A model generated the notes under the pieces. The model was not told the origin of the DNA. It searched no databases and saw only the letters and a program-made list of their open reading frames with translations. DNA of 64,000 nucleotides from Macrolepiota albuminosa (Eukaryota > Basidiomycota > Agaricomycetes > Agaricales > Agaricaceae): NCBI GenBank assembly GCA_027475525.1, contig JAMWFC010000032.1, forward strand, positions 1,922,001 to 1,986,000, written 5' to 3'. Both the position numbers and the translations under genes were made by a program. This document shows positions 43,616 to 55,083 of the stretch, one piece after another (within the stretch, counting starts at the first letter, position 1; every line of letters starts with the position of its first letter).

Positions 43616-45682
43616 TGGGCGTAACCCCCACCTCTGGGCTCAGCAGGGATTCAACTCCCACGTATATTTTCTACCTTCCCCTTCTGGATTTTACTCTCCT
43701 TTAGTACTTTTTTCACAGTAACGCCCTGGATTCGGGGCAAGGTACTCTTTCTCATTTCCCTGCCACTTTACTTACACCATTTTGAGTACGACGACCGAGT
43801 ATATACATTTTGCTACAAGTACAATATTTCACAAGCCCGTAGACAAGCCAAGACGAGAATCAACGAAAACTACCGACCCTTGCTCCCTCCCTCCCTGGGC
43901 CAGCCTCGAAACCCCTCCCCCATCCCCTCCGGACCGTGCTCTCACAATACTTCCTCAGCCAACTGTTCCCAGGATGGGAGCGACTCACCCTCGTCCAGAA
44001 CTCTCTCGAACCAGGAGCTGGGGGCAGGCACATTTCTCCGCCGGTGTGCCGACACCACCTGCCCCAGCAAGTCGAGGCCCCGTTCTACCCCGGGAGTCGT
44101 CACCTCAGGGCGCTGCCCCTCCTGCAGCGCCGCGAGTGCCGCGGCCGCCCTGTCCAAGAGTAAGCGGTGCTCTCGGGCCCAGCCTGGAAATGTCAGTGGG
44201 GAATCGAACCCGAGGATAGGGGGACTCACTTAACGAGGCCATATGGGCCACCACCACGTCCCGGCGTAGGGCCTCCGCCAACCCCTCACTCCCTGGAAGT
44301 CCCACTCCCTGCCCGAGCCTCTAGCTCGGCCTCCGCTTCCCCCCGGGCGACCCTAGCCTCCTACAGGTCCCGGACCATTGCCTCCAGACCCTCCTCCAGA
44401 TCCCGCCCAGCCGCCGCCTCCTCCCTCACCCCCTCCCCGTGGCCCCCCTGCTCCGGCTCCTGCAGGGCCCCGACTTCGCCAGCCTGGAGTCCCCTGGACA
44501 GGGGGGAGAATGTTGCTGGGAACAGGCGTGGGGGCGAAACCGGAGATGGGGTCTCCAGGGGCAAGCGCGCCCTCTTGGAGGGCCCCGGGGAAGGGCTAGG
44601 CGACGCCCGCCGTTTTCCCTTGTCTGGGCGCCCCTCAGGTTGCTCCCGTCCTGGGGCACCGGACCGGGTCACCCGGCGCGTGATCAAGACCACGGGCCTG
44701 CCCTGGCCGCCTACCCGGACGAACCCCCGCCCCACCCCCAGGGGCCTCCCCCGGCGCCTCCTCCTGAACCACCGCCGCCCCCGCGACCCAATCCCTGTCC
44801 TCCACCCCCATCCTCCGGGTGATCCCTCCCAACGGCCAACCCTGCTCCCGCAAAACGCAATATGCCCTCCAAAGGGCCAAAATGGAACATCGCTCGTGAT
44901 TGAGGCGACAGGCCTCGAACACGGAAGTGTTGCGCCAGGACGAGGCGGACGGGACCTCGAACGAGCACGCCACCGAACGACGTGCGCAGTGGAGACACTA
45001 GGACGGATTAGCTGCAGGACCAGAGGCATAAAGTCACTTACCAGCCCGTTGCTGATACACCAAGCATGGGGAGGCAGGCCCCAGGGCCTCACCAGCGCCC
45101 CCTCAAAGGCCTCCTGCGTCGCGCTGGCCCACTCAACACGCTGGGCCTCCGGGACCTTGGAAATGGCCCCCACCGCCATCCCAGAGCGACAGAAACGAGG
45201 GGCGACCAGTCTAGGGCGAGGAGGGGGACGGGGACGGGGGGGACACACGGTCATCCGCGCAAAAGTAGGCACGGGACGACTGGCACCTGAAGGACCCCCG
45301 GGACCTGCACCATGGACAGGCTCCGGGAGCCGGCTGGGACCCGCCTCTGGGGCAGTAATGATGTGTTGTTCTGAAAAGAGAAGGTCAGTAATGACAAACG
45401 AGCGGTGCAGGAAGCACTCACGTTGTTGCGTGAGAGCCGCCACACGCTCCCGGTCCAGGCGCGCTCGGTACCGCGCGTCCCGGGCCTCCCAGGCCATGAG
45501 GGGCGCGACCTTGTTAGTTTGGGGGGGCGTCGGGGAATGGGTTGGCGTACGCGACATGTTTGAACTTGACGGTAAAATTTTTTTCGATACGTGGCGAGTC
45601 AGGTGCCGGATCCCACGGTTGAACCCCGGTCCGACCACCGGCTACGCGCGCCTCGGAGGGTCTCGGCGCTGAGGGGGGGTGA
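43616..45682. other. Gypsy post-pol region up to the 3' LTR
   Basis: About 2.1 kb between the chromodomain stop and the 3' LTR, much longer than a usual untranslated end. On the plus strand it has no retrotransposon domain. On the minus strand it holds a spliced open frame (44635-45557) and further coiled-coil-like frames (for example 43942-44229 and 44361-44640). It ends in a purine-rich GAGGGGGGG tract, the probable polypurine primer, just before 45683. Confidence 0.7.
44635..45557 (-). CDS. Antisense spliced gene inside the gypsy element, unknown function
   Basis: Start MSRTPTHSPTPPQTNK at 45557. Exons 45557-45422, 45370-45042 and 44997-44635 join with two canonical introns (GTGAGT to TTTTCAG, 51 bp; GTAAGT to CCTAG, 44 bp) in phase, giving 828 nt, 275 residues, with a TGA at 44635. 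Visible: MAWEARDARYRARLDRERVA (charged helix), a Pro/Arg segment, AQRVEWASATQEAFEGAL, HAWCISNG, then a Cys-containing block ACRLNHERCSILALWRAYC and GGITRRMGVEDRDWV. The exon-3 block appears only in the spliced frame, which argues for real coding. I do not recognise the family. A role in element regulation or an accessory protein is speculation. An alternative frame extends to 44361 with an acidic coiled-coil-like end. Confidence 0.6.
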
Positions 45683-46449
45683 TGTCACGACCTCTCCCCT
45701 CCGGACCCACCCCGGAACACCCCCGGAACACCCTCCGGGACCCTCCCTCCGACCCCACAGGACACGCCCCGCCGCCCTGCCATCACGACCGCCAACACCG
45801 CCATCACGACTGCCGACACCGCCATCACGCGCATCAAGGACCGCCATCAGCCACCACCAGCCCCGATCAACGATCGGATCACGCAACTCGTTCTGGCCAT
45901 CGCGCATCACGCATCACGGCTCCATCTGCGCCAATTGATCGCGTGCCCCACATGCACAATCCCGGTATGCAGCCCCTGCCGCTACTCAATGACTCCCGGA
46001 ACCCATCCCAGACATCCCGGAACCCCGAGACCCGGCCCCGTAGTACTTATAGCATAGTTCCCTGTTGTATTCGCTAGTCCTGATATTACATACACTGTTA
46101 CATTGCTTTACTTGGATTGTTGCGTGCCCCCTGCTTGACTGGTACGCATTGACTGGCACGCTTGAATACTCATGTGCTCTAAGATTGGTACGCACTTCGT
46201 GACTTTAATTTGCTAACTTGGTCTTGTCTTAGAACCTCCGGTTCACGACTCGACCCCCACCCGAACTCCCCAGCTACTTACCACCCAAAACCCCCGGACC
46301 AAATCCCCTTCCCCGGGATTTCCCTGTCCACGTCTTGAACTCCGGAGTCCTAGCCCCGGAGTTCCAGACACCCGAGTATCCGTAGGTCAAGTCCGCATTG
46401 TAAGGGCAATTGCTTTCCCGGAAGGCCCCCGACTCAGCAGAACCTGACA
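45683..46449 (+). repeat. 3' LTR of gypsy element
   Basis: 767 bp, TGTCACGACC...CCTGACA. Compared with the 5' LTR it has extra copies of CCCCGGAACA and of the ACCGCCATCACGAC unit, and lacks a TTGACTGGCACGCT unit. Confidence 0.93.
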
Positions 46450-46454
46450 GCTAT
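46450..46454. repeat. Target-site duplication, right (GCTAT)
   Basis: Matches 35517-35521. Confidence 0.9.
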
Positions 46455-46636
46455 GAACTTAAAATTATACACTACTGGGTAGACTAAAAGGGACTTATCT
46501 TCTCTGTCAGATAACTATTGAGTTCTAACAAATTGGCATGCAGAATCACTTATTTTTCTATGAGAACATAACTTGTCAAACCTCCTCATCTGATGCATTG
46601 CCTATGTTTCATTTCATTAGTTTGCATTCTACTTGA

Positions 46637-46641
46637 GATAT
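46637..46641. repeat. Copia target-site duplication, left (GATAT)
   Basis: GATAT before the left LTR; the same word follows the right LTR at 49762-49766. Confidence 0.85.
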
Positions 46642-46957
46642 TGTTGAAGGATATCACGTCTGATACTGACCATTCTCAAATGACACCATCATTACCTCAT
46701 ACATGTGTATGTTTTCTTTGTTTCACTATAATGCATTTATTATTCTTTTATGATATAACATACTTACATTCATGACTATAAATATTATGTGGAGACCTGG
46801 GATCATGTCATCTTTCAGCATTGACTCCAGGTATGCCATTTATCTTATATCATCATATTACTTGTACTTATATCTTTCAGCATTGACTCCAGCCTATTAT
46901 TATATTGTCTACTGTACATGAATATATATATCATCATTGCACTATAATGCTGTGTCA
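46642..46957 (+). repeat. Left LTR of Copia element
   Basis: 316 bp, TGTTGAAGGATATCACGTC...GTGTCA. About 90-95% similar by eye to 49446-49761. Confidence 0.88.
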
Positions 46958-46976
46958 GATTATGGGCCCTGCCATC

Positions 46977-49426
46977 ATGAATGAGACCAGTATTTCTGAA
47001 ACATTACAGTTTCCAAAATTGAATAGTACAAACTACCATACCTGGTCCGATAACATGAAGTCAGCTTTGCAGGCTAAAGCCTTGTAAAGTGTAATATCCA
47101 GGAGAGAGCCTCGTCCTCCAAAACCACCCACTGAATATTCTGACCTCATGACCACTACATGCCCTACTGGTGATCTGCCTCCTCAAGTTGTTTATAAAGA
47201 AGGATTGGACTTGATGAAGGCATTATAGTCTAAAGACTTTTTGACTTGGCAGACTGCTTGTAATAAATATGAGCACTGGCTCAATAAGGATGACTCAGCT
47301 ATGGGATTAATTTGTAATACTATTGAATACACTCAGCATGAGACTATAGTCAACCTTGACACTTCCCAAAAGATTTGGAAACACATGAGGAAGAATTACA
47401 TTGACCAACAAAGTGGTATTAATATCTACTATTACTATCAGCAGCTATACACAAAGAGATGGGATGACAACTTACCCTTGGCTGATCACCTCAGGTTTTA
47501 TATGAGCATCCATCGCTGTTTTATTGAGGCTGGTCACAATGTTAACAACTATACTATCCTTAATGCCATGCTTCTCTCATTACCTCGTACTCCAACCTGC
47601 GAGGTTGTTAAACAAAACCTATTGTCTCATGGTACTTTACTTACCCTTGAAACCGTAACAACGAAATTATTATCCATGTATAACAGATTGACACTCAAAA
47701 ATAATTCTATAAATAAAATGTTGGCATTCCTATCCACTAGAAACAACAATTTGAGTAGGAGTAGGGTAAAGTTTAACTAAAAAAGAGTATCTAGGACTAA
47801 ACACCAGCTGAAATCCGATGATGTCTTCCACAATTGTAAAGAGAAGGGACATTGGAGTCCAAAGTGTCTCAAGTCCAAATTGCCCAGAAGCTCTGGAAGC
47901 ACAAATATATCTATATCCCCACTTGAGCCTGGAGCATGAGGGGTCAGAAAAGTACTCATGGCTACGTATGATGAAATGCCCACAGGATTGCTCCTCAATA
48001 GCACTGCGTCATGCTACATGGTGGCTGATTTAGGCTATTACATCAACTATCAAGGGATTGAGAATCAATACATCTCTGTAGGAGACATGAATGCATTGCC
48101 TGTTACTGGCAAAGGAACTATTGCATTCCAAACATACCTTCTATCAGAGACTAACGACATCCAGCTGCACGACATGTTGCATATTCCCACTCTCAGAGCA
48201 AATCTCATTAATCTTGGACTATTGCAGAGGGCCAGTGCTACAATTAATGGACTCACCTATGGCATCAGTCTATCATGGGATAATCAAGAGTTCCTGCATG
48301 CGAACCTTATAGAATTTCACAGCACACTTTATCACATCAAAATTATGACCATGGGCATAACAGACAACCATGTTGCTTTTATTGCAAGTGAATCTACAAT
48401 GCATTTGTGGCACCAATGACTGAGTCACATTAGCCCATGTGCTATCAAACATATAATAGATTGACAGCTTATTATAGAAATAAAGATAAAATTACCTCAG
48501 GAGTTCAATAGGTTTTGCAGCGGTTGTGCAAAAGAAAAGTCTTCTAGGCCTCCTTTGCCTGATACCAGCGAAACCAAATATGAATTAAACAAATTACTCA
48601 TTATGGACCTGACAGGACCAATAAGTGTACCCACCTGAAATGGCAATTGATATGCCATGGTTATGGTCGAAGCCAGCAAACATTTTCCCTCTAGTCGACT
48701 TCTTAAAGGAAAAGAAGAGGTAAATGATGCTGTGTGGAAAACAACAGCATTATACAAACATAGTGGAGGCAAGTTCATCAAAATCATATGGACCAATAAT
48801 GGAAACAAGTTCGTTAATTCAACTATACAAAAGTTCTGTGTGTTGAATGGTATCCGGCATCAAACCACAAACCTATATTGACCCCAGCAAAACAGAATAG
48901 CTGAACATGCCATTGCCATCATAATAGAGATGGTTAGGTCAATGCTACACAGTGCAAAGATGGACTTATGGTACTGGAGTGAAGTCTTTATGTACATGGT
49001 ATGCATTCGATCTATTACACCAACTTCCACTCTGCAGGGAAAAATTCCCTTTACCAAATGGTACTGTCAGGGGACTCCTCATTTCTCTCATTTCTCACTC
49101 TTTATCTCTTCACTCTCTCTTCATTCATTCTCTTATTTCTTCTGACATTATTTCATTTTACTGTTTCTATTCTTTCAACACTATCTGTTAGTGGGGGTTG
49201 TGACACAGACAGCACCGGCAGCATAGTGCTCTTGAAAAATCCTGTAGGCCATTCTCAAGCTAAAATATCAATATTCGCTATCACTTTATATGTGAACATA
49301 TTTCTCGCAATAATATTTAACTATGACATATCTCTACCCACAAAATGATTGCAGATGCGTTAACCAAAGCTTTACCACATGAAACGTTCAAAAAACATTG
49401 TGCAAACATGGGAGTTGTATTGCCAG
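46977..49426 (+). pseudogene. Decayed Copia gag-pol
   Basis: Begins MNETSISETLQFPKLNSTNY, typical of Copia gag, with LICNTIEYTQ, KIWKHMRKNY, a knuckle-like CKEKGHWSPKC at about 47829, protease-like LLNSTASCYMVAD, the GAG-pre-integrase block (MLHIPTLRANLINLGLL) and integrase start (IMDLTGPISVPT, FIKIIWTNNGNKFVN). The catalytic DNG reads TNNGN, and several stops occur (47089, 47226, 47778, 48417, 48879). From about 49070 the sequence changes to low-complexity T-rich DNA and then only the RNase H end is left. Non-functional. Confidence 0.85.
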
Positions 49427-49445
49427 TTTCAACATCAAGTGGGAG

Positions 49446-49761
49446 TGTCGAAGGGTATGACGTCTGACACTGACCACTCTCAAATGACATCATCATTACC
49501 TCACACACATGTATGTTTTCTTTGTTTCACTATGATGTGTTTATTATTCTTTCATGATATAACATACTTACATTTATGACTATAAATATTATGTGGAGAC
49601 CTGGGGTCATGTCATCTTTTGGCATTGACTCCAGGTACGCCGTTTATCTTATGTCATCATATTACTTGTACTTATATCTTTCGGCATTGACTCCAGCCTA
49701 TTATTATATTGTCTACTATACACGAATATACATATCATCGTTGCGCTATGATGCTGCGTCA
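49446..49761 (+). repeat. Right LTR of Copia element
   Basis: 316 bp, preceded by a short polypurine run and followed by GATAT. Confidence 0.88.
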
Positions 49762-49766
49762 GATAT
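49762..49766. repeat. Copia target-site duplication, right (GATAT)
   Basis: Matches 46637-46641. Confidence 0.85.
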
Positions 49767-49820
49767 TGTTATGCTAATGTGCTCAGCCTCACAAAATAAA
49801 GATTTGGTTCTCATTGGGTC

Positions 49821-52800
49821 TTATGATTGAGCATTGCCTCCAATGTGACTGAACATGACATGACCCTCTTGATACAGATTCCATCCATCAAATGTTTTGG
49901 GAGGGATATAACATGTACAGCTGAAATACAGGCGTTCTCTTGGGATATCCATGATCTTGCACAGCTCGGTAGTGGTTCCAAAATTTTTCTCTGCACTCAA
50001 CAAGTCTCCTTTGACCATAGCAATCTCACCAAGTGCTCTATATGAGCGGGCACGGACAACTAAGTCCGAAAAGGATCTACTGATTTCAATTGTTTCATGG
50101 AAGTAATCCCCAGCTTTATCAAAGTTCCTATCTGTCAGTTCAACCATTCCAACCAAGTAGTACAGAATTAGGACATCCAGAGTGTTTTGTTTGGTAAAAA
50201 GAGGAATGATCAGTTCCCGAGCACGCTCCACATCACCCTCTTTTGCCAAGTACACAGCGAGGAAAGCTTTTATGATTGGATCCGGTGTGACTTCCATCAA
50301 TTCAAGCAACTGTGTCCGTAATATGTTTGACCTTGCATAGTCGCCTTGTTGATCAGCCAGATCGGCCAGCGCAATGAACCTTCGCCACCTCCAAAAGTCG
50401 TCATCATTGTAGCTTGCCTGTACTTTCTCGAAAAAATTATGTGCGACGTCTAAGTGGCCGTTATGGAGTTCAAGATATCCTGCATAGCGATTTGTTGAAG
50501 AGAGGGAAAGTTTAATATGATTCTGCTTGAGGGTGGACAAAAAGTTGAAGTAACTTTGTATTGCACCAGGCCTTCCTTTCAATATATTGATTTCAATCAT
50601 GCCGAGTTTTACTGCAACTTTCATCATCGGGTGAGATCTGAACAGGGTAGAAAGGCCTGAACAATTGTTCAAAGCTGTTGCAAATAATACCTCTGCGTTC
50701 CGTAAATTGCCTTGACAAAGGTAACGTAAAGCAAGCCAATAGTCAACCCAAATGAGCTGATCCAAATCTCTAGCTTCAAGAGCGAGTGCCCGTGCTTGTG
50801 CATGCAGGATTTTGGCTTCTTCCGTTTGTCCAGCCACATGCATAAGTGAGGAAATGTAAGTTAGACAAATCGACTTGTTTCTTATAAGCCGTCTAGATTT
50901 TAGTAAATTTGGAACTGCCATGCGGATGGACAACACAGTAAAATGGATTTTGGACACATCCAAAGCGATTATAGTGGGGTGCAGAGAAACCGGGCGTCGT
51001 CGATATAGATAGAGGACATTCAAAAAACATTCTGTAGTTTCCAACACATCAATAATTGTTTCAATGTTCCCGCCAGTGTCCCGGAGCCAATGATTAAGGA
51101 TGTGTTCTATGTTCACGTCTTCTGCAAGAATGATTTGTGATCTTGAATGTGAACAGCATAATATCTCCTTAGTCCTTTTAACAATGGATTCATTGAGGTA
51201 TCTCTATGATGATCCAATATGTAAAGGCGTATGGGAGCTAGAAGAGTGATGAAGTCCCCATCGCGGTATGCAATTGACTGCCTGCACAAAGCACCTGCAC
51301 AGGTTTCAATGTTTGATACCCCAGGGTATATGGCGGCGAGACACGTCTTGCTAATTCCTTGAGGAAGAAATGCGATGAGTTGCAAGAGATGATGAACCAT
51401 GTCACCAAGTTTGATGAAGGAGGGAGAGTTGAGAGACGTCTCTATTGTAATAGAAACACTTTGGGATTTTCCATCTCCAGTCTCAAGTAGAGCTGCACGT
51501 TGATGTTCCCATGCAGTAACAAGCTCTTGAGGTGACCATTTGTTCTGAACCGCTGCTTGGGCAAGTAGATTGATTGAGAGAGGATGGTATTCAATGGCAA
51601 AGAGTAGTTTGGTAAGAATTGATTTTTCAATGGAAGGGTAGTATTCTTGAAAAGCTTCACATGCAGCGCTCTCTTCAAGCACAGGGACTTCGAATCTAAC
51701 CCAGTTAATGTTTGGAGGCAGTACAGATGTGCGTGTGGTAATGAGGATGGCGACATTGAGCATCGCACCAAAGCCATCAATGACATCTGCAATTCGTCCA
51801 GCACCAACAGGGGAATCCAAGAAGGTTTCAGCATTGTCAAGAACGATGATTGTGTCCGATGTTGAGATTGCTCTTAATATCAGATTGTGAGCATTGACCG
51901 AAGTTGCCAATCCCAATGTCCTTGCAATTCGGTCAAGGAATGTTCCGAGATTCACCTGGCTAGCGTCCATATCATCGAACCGGACAAAATACCTTCGACC
52001 TTTGAATCTGGAGGCGATTGTTTCGTCATTTACAACAGCACGGGCGATGGTACTTTTCCCAATGCCTCCCGGGCCAATAAGGGCGACGTTGCAGCAATCA
52101 AGCAGAGACTGGGTGATACTCTGGACAAGATTGTCCCTTCCAAAAAAGACTCTCGGCCGAATGGGTAGTACATCAGGTTCCCTGGAATCCCTACAAAAAG
52201 AAATGAGCCCAATCTTCACGGATGTTTGTCAGTACATACGTCTGAGAATTCAAGTTCACTGTTGTGCGAAACTCAGCCAGGAGTTTGTCAAGTTTCATAT
52301 TTGTTGACATATGAAGTTCGGTCTGGATAAATTCATAATATTCCGTTAAGAAACAAATAACGCGATCATAACTCACGTTAAAAAGGGTTAAAAAACGATT
52401 CAACTCGTCCTTCATTCTTACAATGGTCTCCTGGTTAATTGTAACGTGAAAGACCCTCGACGCTAAATTCTTCTCGGCCTTTGCTCTCGCTGCATCTTGA
52501 ATGGCATCCATCGAGCTGAATACGTCCAGAACTTGAGATGTAACTGACTAACAGTAGTAAGAGATAATTTCCCACCTTTTGAGCTCTATTAGAGCACGAC
52601 GAACGGTGTCGTCAAGCTGATGTTCCGGGGATTGAGAGGTAGCCCGCCAAATAACAAGGCCAATCATCTGACATGTCTCTGCAAGCTCCTTAAAGTCATC
52701 CTGATTTGCCAGGGTATCCTGAGAAAGATGTGAGATGAAATTCAACAGCATGTTCCAGGGTTATACTTTGGCAATACTGAGGATTCCTGCAACAGCCGAC

Positions 52801-53066
52801 AACGCTCCCTTGACTATCGGCAAAGGTACTGCGTTACTGACAAGAGTAATTGTCTGTATTGTGTTATTCAAGATTGATATGTTCCGGTCATGGCTTGCAT
52901 TCTGAAATCCTTGAAAGCGTGTCGCTCTTCTTTGCACAACCTATTAGAAATAACATAAGGACATCCATCCAGGTAAAGAACTGAGCCGGCTACATACCCC
53001 AGCTATGCCAACGTTACCATCTCGAAGTGGTGACATTCCAAGGCTTTCGCGTTGGTCAGAGAACAT
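49821..53066 (-). CDS. STAND/NLR-like protein with NB-ARC and TPR domains
   Basis: Start MFSDQRESLGMSPLRDG at 53066. N-terminal exons (53066 to about 52200) carry a helical region with VSNAVPLPIVKGALSAVAG and EYYEFIQTELHM, resembling the N-terminal four-helix (MLKL/HeLo-like) regions of Agaricomycete NLRs; that match is tentative. The central NB-ARC/NTPase (52190-51113) has RVFFGRDN, Walker A NVALIGPGGIGKSTIA, Walker B TIIVLDNAETFLD and the sensor strand ILITTRTSV. The C-terminal 430 residues (to 49821) are TPR-like (ILHAQARALALEARD, AEVLFATALNNC, RARSYRALGEIAMVKGDL). Between NB-ARC and TPR (about 51115) the frame shifts by one; this is an unseen intron or an indel. Such proteins act in fungal self/non-self recognition and programmed death. 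A Copia element sits 60 bp past the stop, so the natural 3' end may be lost. Confidence 0.82.
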
Positions 53067-53233
53067 TGTAGTAAATCTGCGATGACAGAGAAAATGCTGC
53101 GCGTAGTAAATTTAAATGGCAGTGGTTTGCCATGTGACTTTGCTGTCAAAGCTGTCCGTCAGTCAGGCAGCGACTACTCGCCGAGTTTCGAGTTTTTGTC
53201 ACAAAGTTGTTTATGATCATCATAATTGATGAA

Positions 53234-54119
53234 CTAGTTCACTGATGTGAGAACAGCGTGAACAACTACTTTTCCACAAGGTGCTTCAAAGTCCACGCAA
53301 TCGAAAGAAGTACTGGAAGCCCTAGGATTGGAAAGAACCAAGTATCGAACCCATCGTAATAGTTTATATAGCTCCGGAGATGGGAACACGGTATCGGGAA
53401 TACTATAAGAATAATCACGAAGTAGATCATCCAAAAGTAATGGGGAGCGGAGAGGGTTGGCTATTCCAGGAATCCTGCATCGAAGGCCATATCTTCGAGG
53501 CAGAGTGAAACGGAATAGCTGGACAAGTCCGTAGGCGGGTTCTCGAAACTGTCGGGATTAATATCTGCGACTCGACGGCTTTTAATATTCATTTTCTTCG
53601 TGAGGGAACTTAGAACGTGCTTGGTTACGGAAGGCTTCGCAATGAGGGCAGAGGAGGGCGTTCTTATGCTGCCCACGCGTCATGGTTGACGCTCACCTTT
53701 TCGCTGACGATGCCAAAAGCACGGAATTCCGCAGAGTAATCGTCGAGCGTGGAGAATGTAAGGATAGAGCGAGAGCTGGGGAAGCTGTTTATTCTCGAAT
53801 TTGGGGTGATGAATTTGCCGAGGTTATACCAGTATGTCTGTCGGTTCCCACTCCTTTTACGCAACCCTGGAGGGTCTTGCATCAGACCAACTTGATTGTA
53901 GAGTAATAAACCTCCAAGTCGGTATCGAGACGTGACCAACGAATTCACCATAAAAACAAAGGAAATTCTCAAGACATCAGAGGGTGCCGACTGGGGGCAT
54001 AGTAAAATAACTCTCGCGCGCGTATTGTTATGGTTGACGCCATTTGACGTGTAACCTTGGTATGGTATGCACAATTCATCGTGTCTTTGATTTATGAAGT
54101 ATGCAGTGCACGAATTCAC
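53234..54119 (-). CDS. Uncertain open frames, no recognised family
   Basis: Three minus-strand frames (54119-53664, 53676-53461, 53434-53234) follow one another and could be exons of one gene. The first has HNNTRARVILLCPQ and YWYNLGKFITPNSRINSFPSS; a 34-codon frame around 53693 contains ALLCPHCEAFRNQ, a possible zinc ribbon piece; the last contains LYKLLRWVRYLVLSNP. I could not find splice sites that join them cleanly, and no known domain is evident. This may be a diverged or degraded gene, or chance frames. Confidence 0.25.
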
Positions 54120-54193
54120 ACCTGAATAATCCAGATCGGAAGACTTAACTTGTTAGAGGGACATGGTAAAAAACAATCAATGTATTTTGTTCC

Positions 54194-54992
54194 CTACGTC
54201 CGCAACCACGCGGTCTTGGCCAGTTTCTTTTGTTTCTTTTGCTCCTTAAATCGCTCCTAGGGGAAAGAAAAAGTAAGAGCAAACCCAATGGTCAAAGATC
54301 ACAAAATTACGCACCAGATCCTTCTTACTAGGTCGTTTGCGCTTCTTTCCCTCAGAACCCATGATGCTTCCACCTTGTTCGGCGAGTTGATCTTCCCACG
54401 CGTTGACATCAAAGTAGAACTCGCTCATACGGGCAGCTCGTGCGTGTTCCGAAAGATGTGAAGGATCTCGAGCGTCGGGACGAGTAAACTGACCTGTGCG
54501 GGCGTTGAACTTTGCAGTGAAAGAAGGCGGGAGGCCAGAGGTAGTAGAGGGAGCAGAGGTGCCAGGGATGGATGCAAGGAGGGTGGGGTCAAGGTATGCA
54601 AGAGAGGGGTCAATGCCTGCGGCGATTGCAGCAGCCTCAAGAGCAGCCTGAGGGTCGTTATGGGTCATTGAAGTAGAAGGAGCGGGATCTTGTGAAGTAG
54701 AGGAAGAGACAGGGTCTTCTACTGCTAGAGGATTGTTCCATGTCGTCTCATGGGTTTCCGTGTTATAAAAGTAGTATGCATTGTATTGAGGCGAGTATAT
54801 AGCCTGCCATGGCGTTGATTCCGGTGTCTTCGCTGATGCAGACGATTGTTCTCCATCGTCGGCACGCTGTTCGTCATCAGAAGAGGACTGAGGATGGTCG
54901 CCCTGTGTCTTTTCCGCTGTCGCCTGGCCGGCGTCGTCGACAGCGGCGACCGCTGGTTGCTGCTCGGGCTGCTGTGCGTCGGTGGAGGACAT
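54194..54992 (-). CDS. WW-domain protein
   Basis: Start MSSTDAQQPEQQPAV. A Gln/Ser/Asp-rich N-terminus (about 60 residues) leads to one WW domain (STPWQAIYSPQYNAYYFYN, then ETTWNNP) with both signature tryptophans and the closing Pro. Then come an Ala/Ser/Pro-rich stretch, FNARTGQFTRPDARDPSHLS, EFYFDVNAWEDQL and a basic end (KKRKRPSKKDL). After an intron (donor GTGCGT at about 54311, acceptor CCCTAG at about 54258) the last exon encodes ERFKEQKKQKKLAKTAWLRT with a stop at 54194. WW domains bind proline motifs; a nuclear/splicing role is suggested by the basic tail and is an inference. Confidence 0.85.
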
Positions 54993-55083
54993 TTGTGGTG
55001 AAAAGCACGTGGGTTAGGGTTGAAACGTTGATTTGTTTGGCCGATTCCAGAGGCATCGACAAAGAGGTCTGCCAGCTGCAGCC
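54993..55083. promoter_or_regulatory. Bidirectional promoter region WW gene/FHA gene
   Basis: Only 91 bp between divergent start codons (54992 and 55084). No element was identified. Confidence 0.45.

Larger units (their letters stand above)
35522..46449 (+). mobile_element. Ty3/gypsy LTR retrotransposon (chromovirus), full length
   Basis: A 10.9 kb element with LTRs of 750 and 767 bp that start TGTCA and end TGACA, flanked by a perfect 5-bp duplication. Internal order: proline-rich leader and gag with zinc knuckle, two retropepsin domains, reverse transcriptase, RNase H, integrase, chromodomain, then ~2 kb with a spliced antisense gene, and a G-rich polypurine run before the 3' LTR. The order RT-RH-IN and the C-terminal chromodomain define a chromovirus. 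The two LTRs differ by substitutions and several indels, and pol has four in-frame stops, so this copy is old and not autonomous. Four 77-bp assembly duplications lie inside. The coding strand is strikingly C-rich. Confidence 0.95.
46642..49761 (+). mobile_element. Copia (Ty1) element, internally deleted
   Basis: A 3.1 kb element with two 316-bp LTRs starting TGT and ending TCA, and a 5-bp target duplication GATAT. The internal part has gag, a zinc knuckle, protease, GAG-pre-integrase and the first half of integrase, then jumps to the last part of RNase H (IADALTKALPHETFKKHC at about 49348) and a purine-rich AGTGGGAG before the right LTR. Reverse transcriptase is missing. It inserted just beyond the 3' end of the NLR-like gene. 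Confidence 0.9.

Noticed and set aside
44185..44215. Box-B-like GGGTTCGATTCCC on minus strand
   Set aside because: Lies in a GC-rich frame region, with no box A or acceptor pairing at tRNA distance.
44167..45672. 501-codon plus-strand frame after gypsy pol
   Set aside because: Overlaps the antisense gene, is made of Pro/Arg/Gly low complexity and has no retrotransposon domain; more likely the shadow frame, though I cannot exclude it fully.
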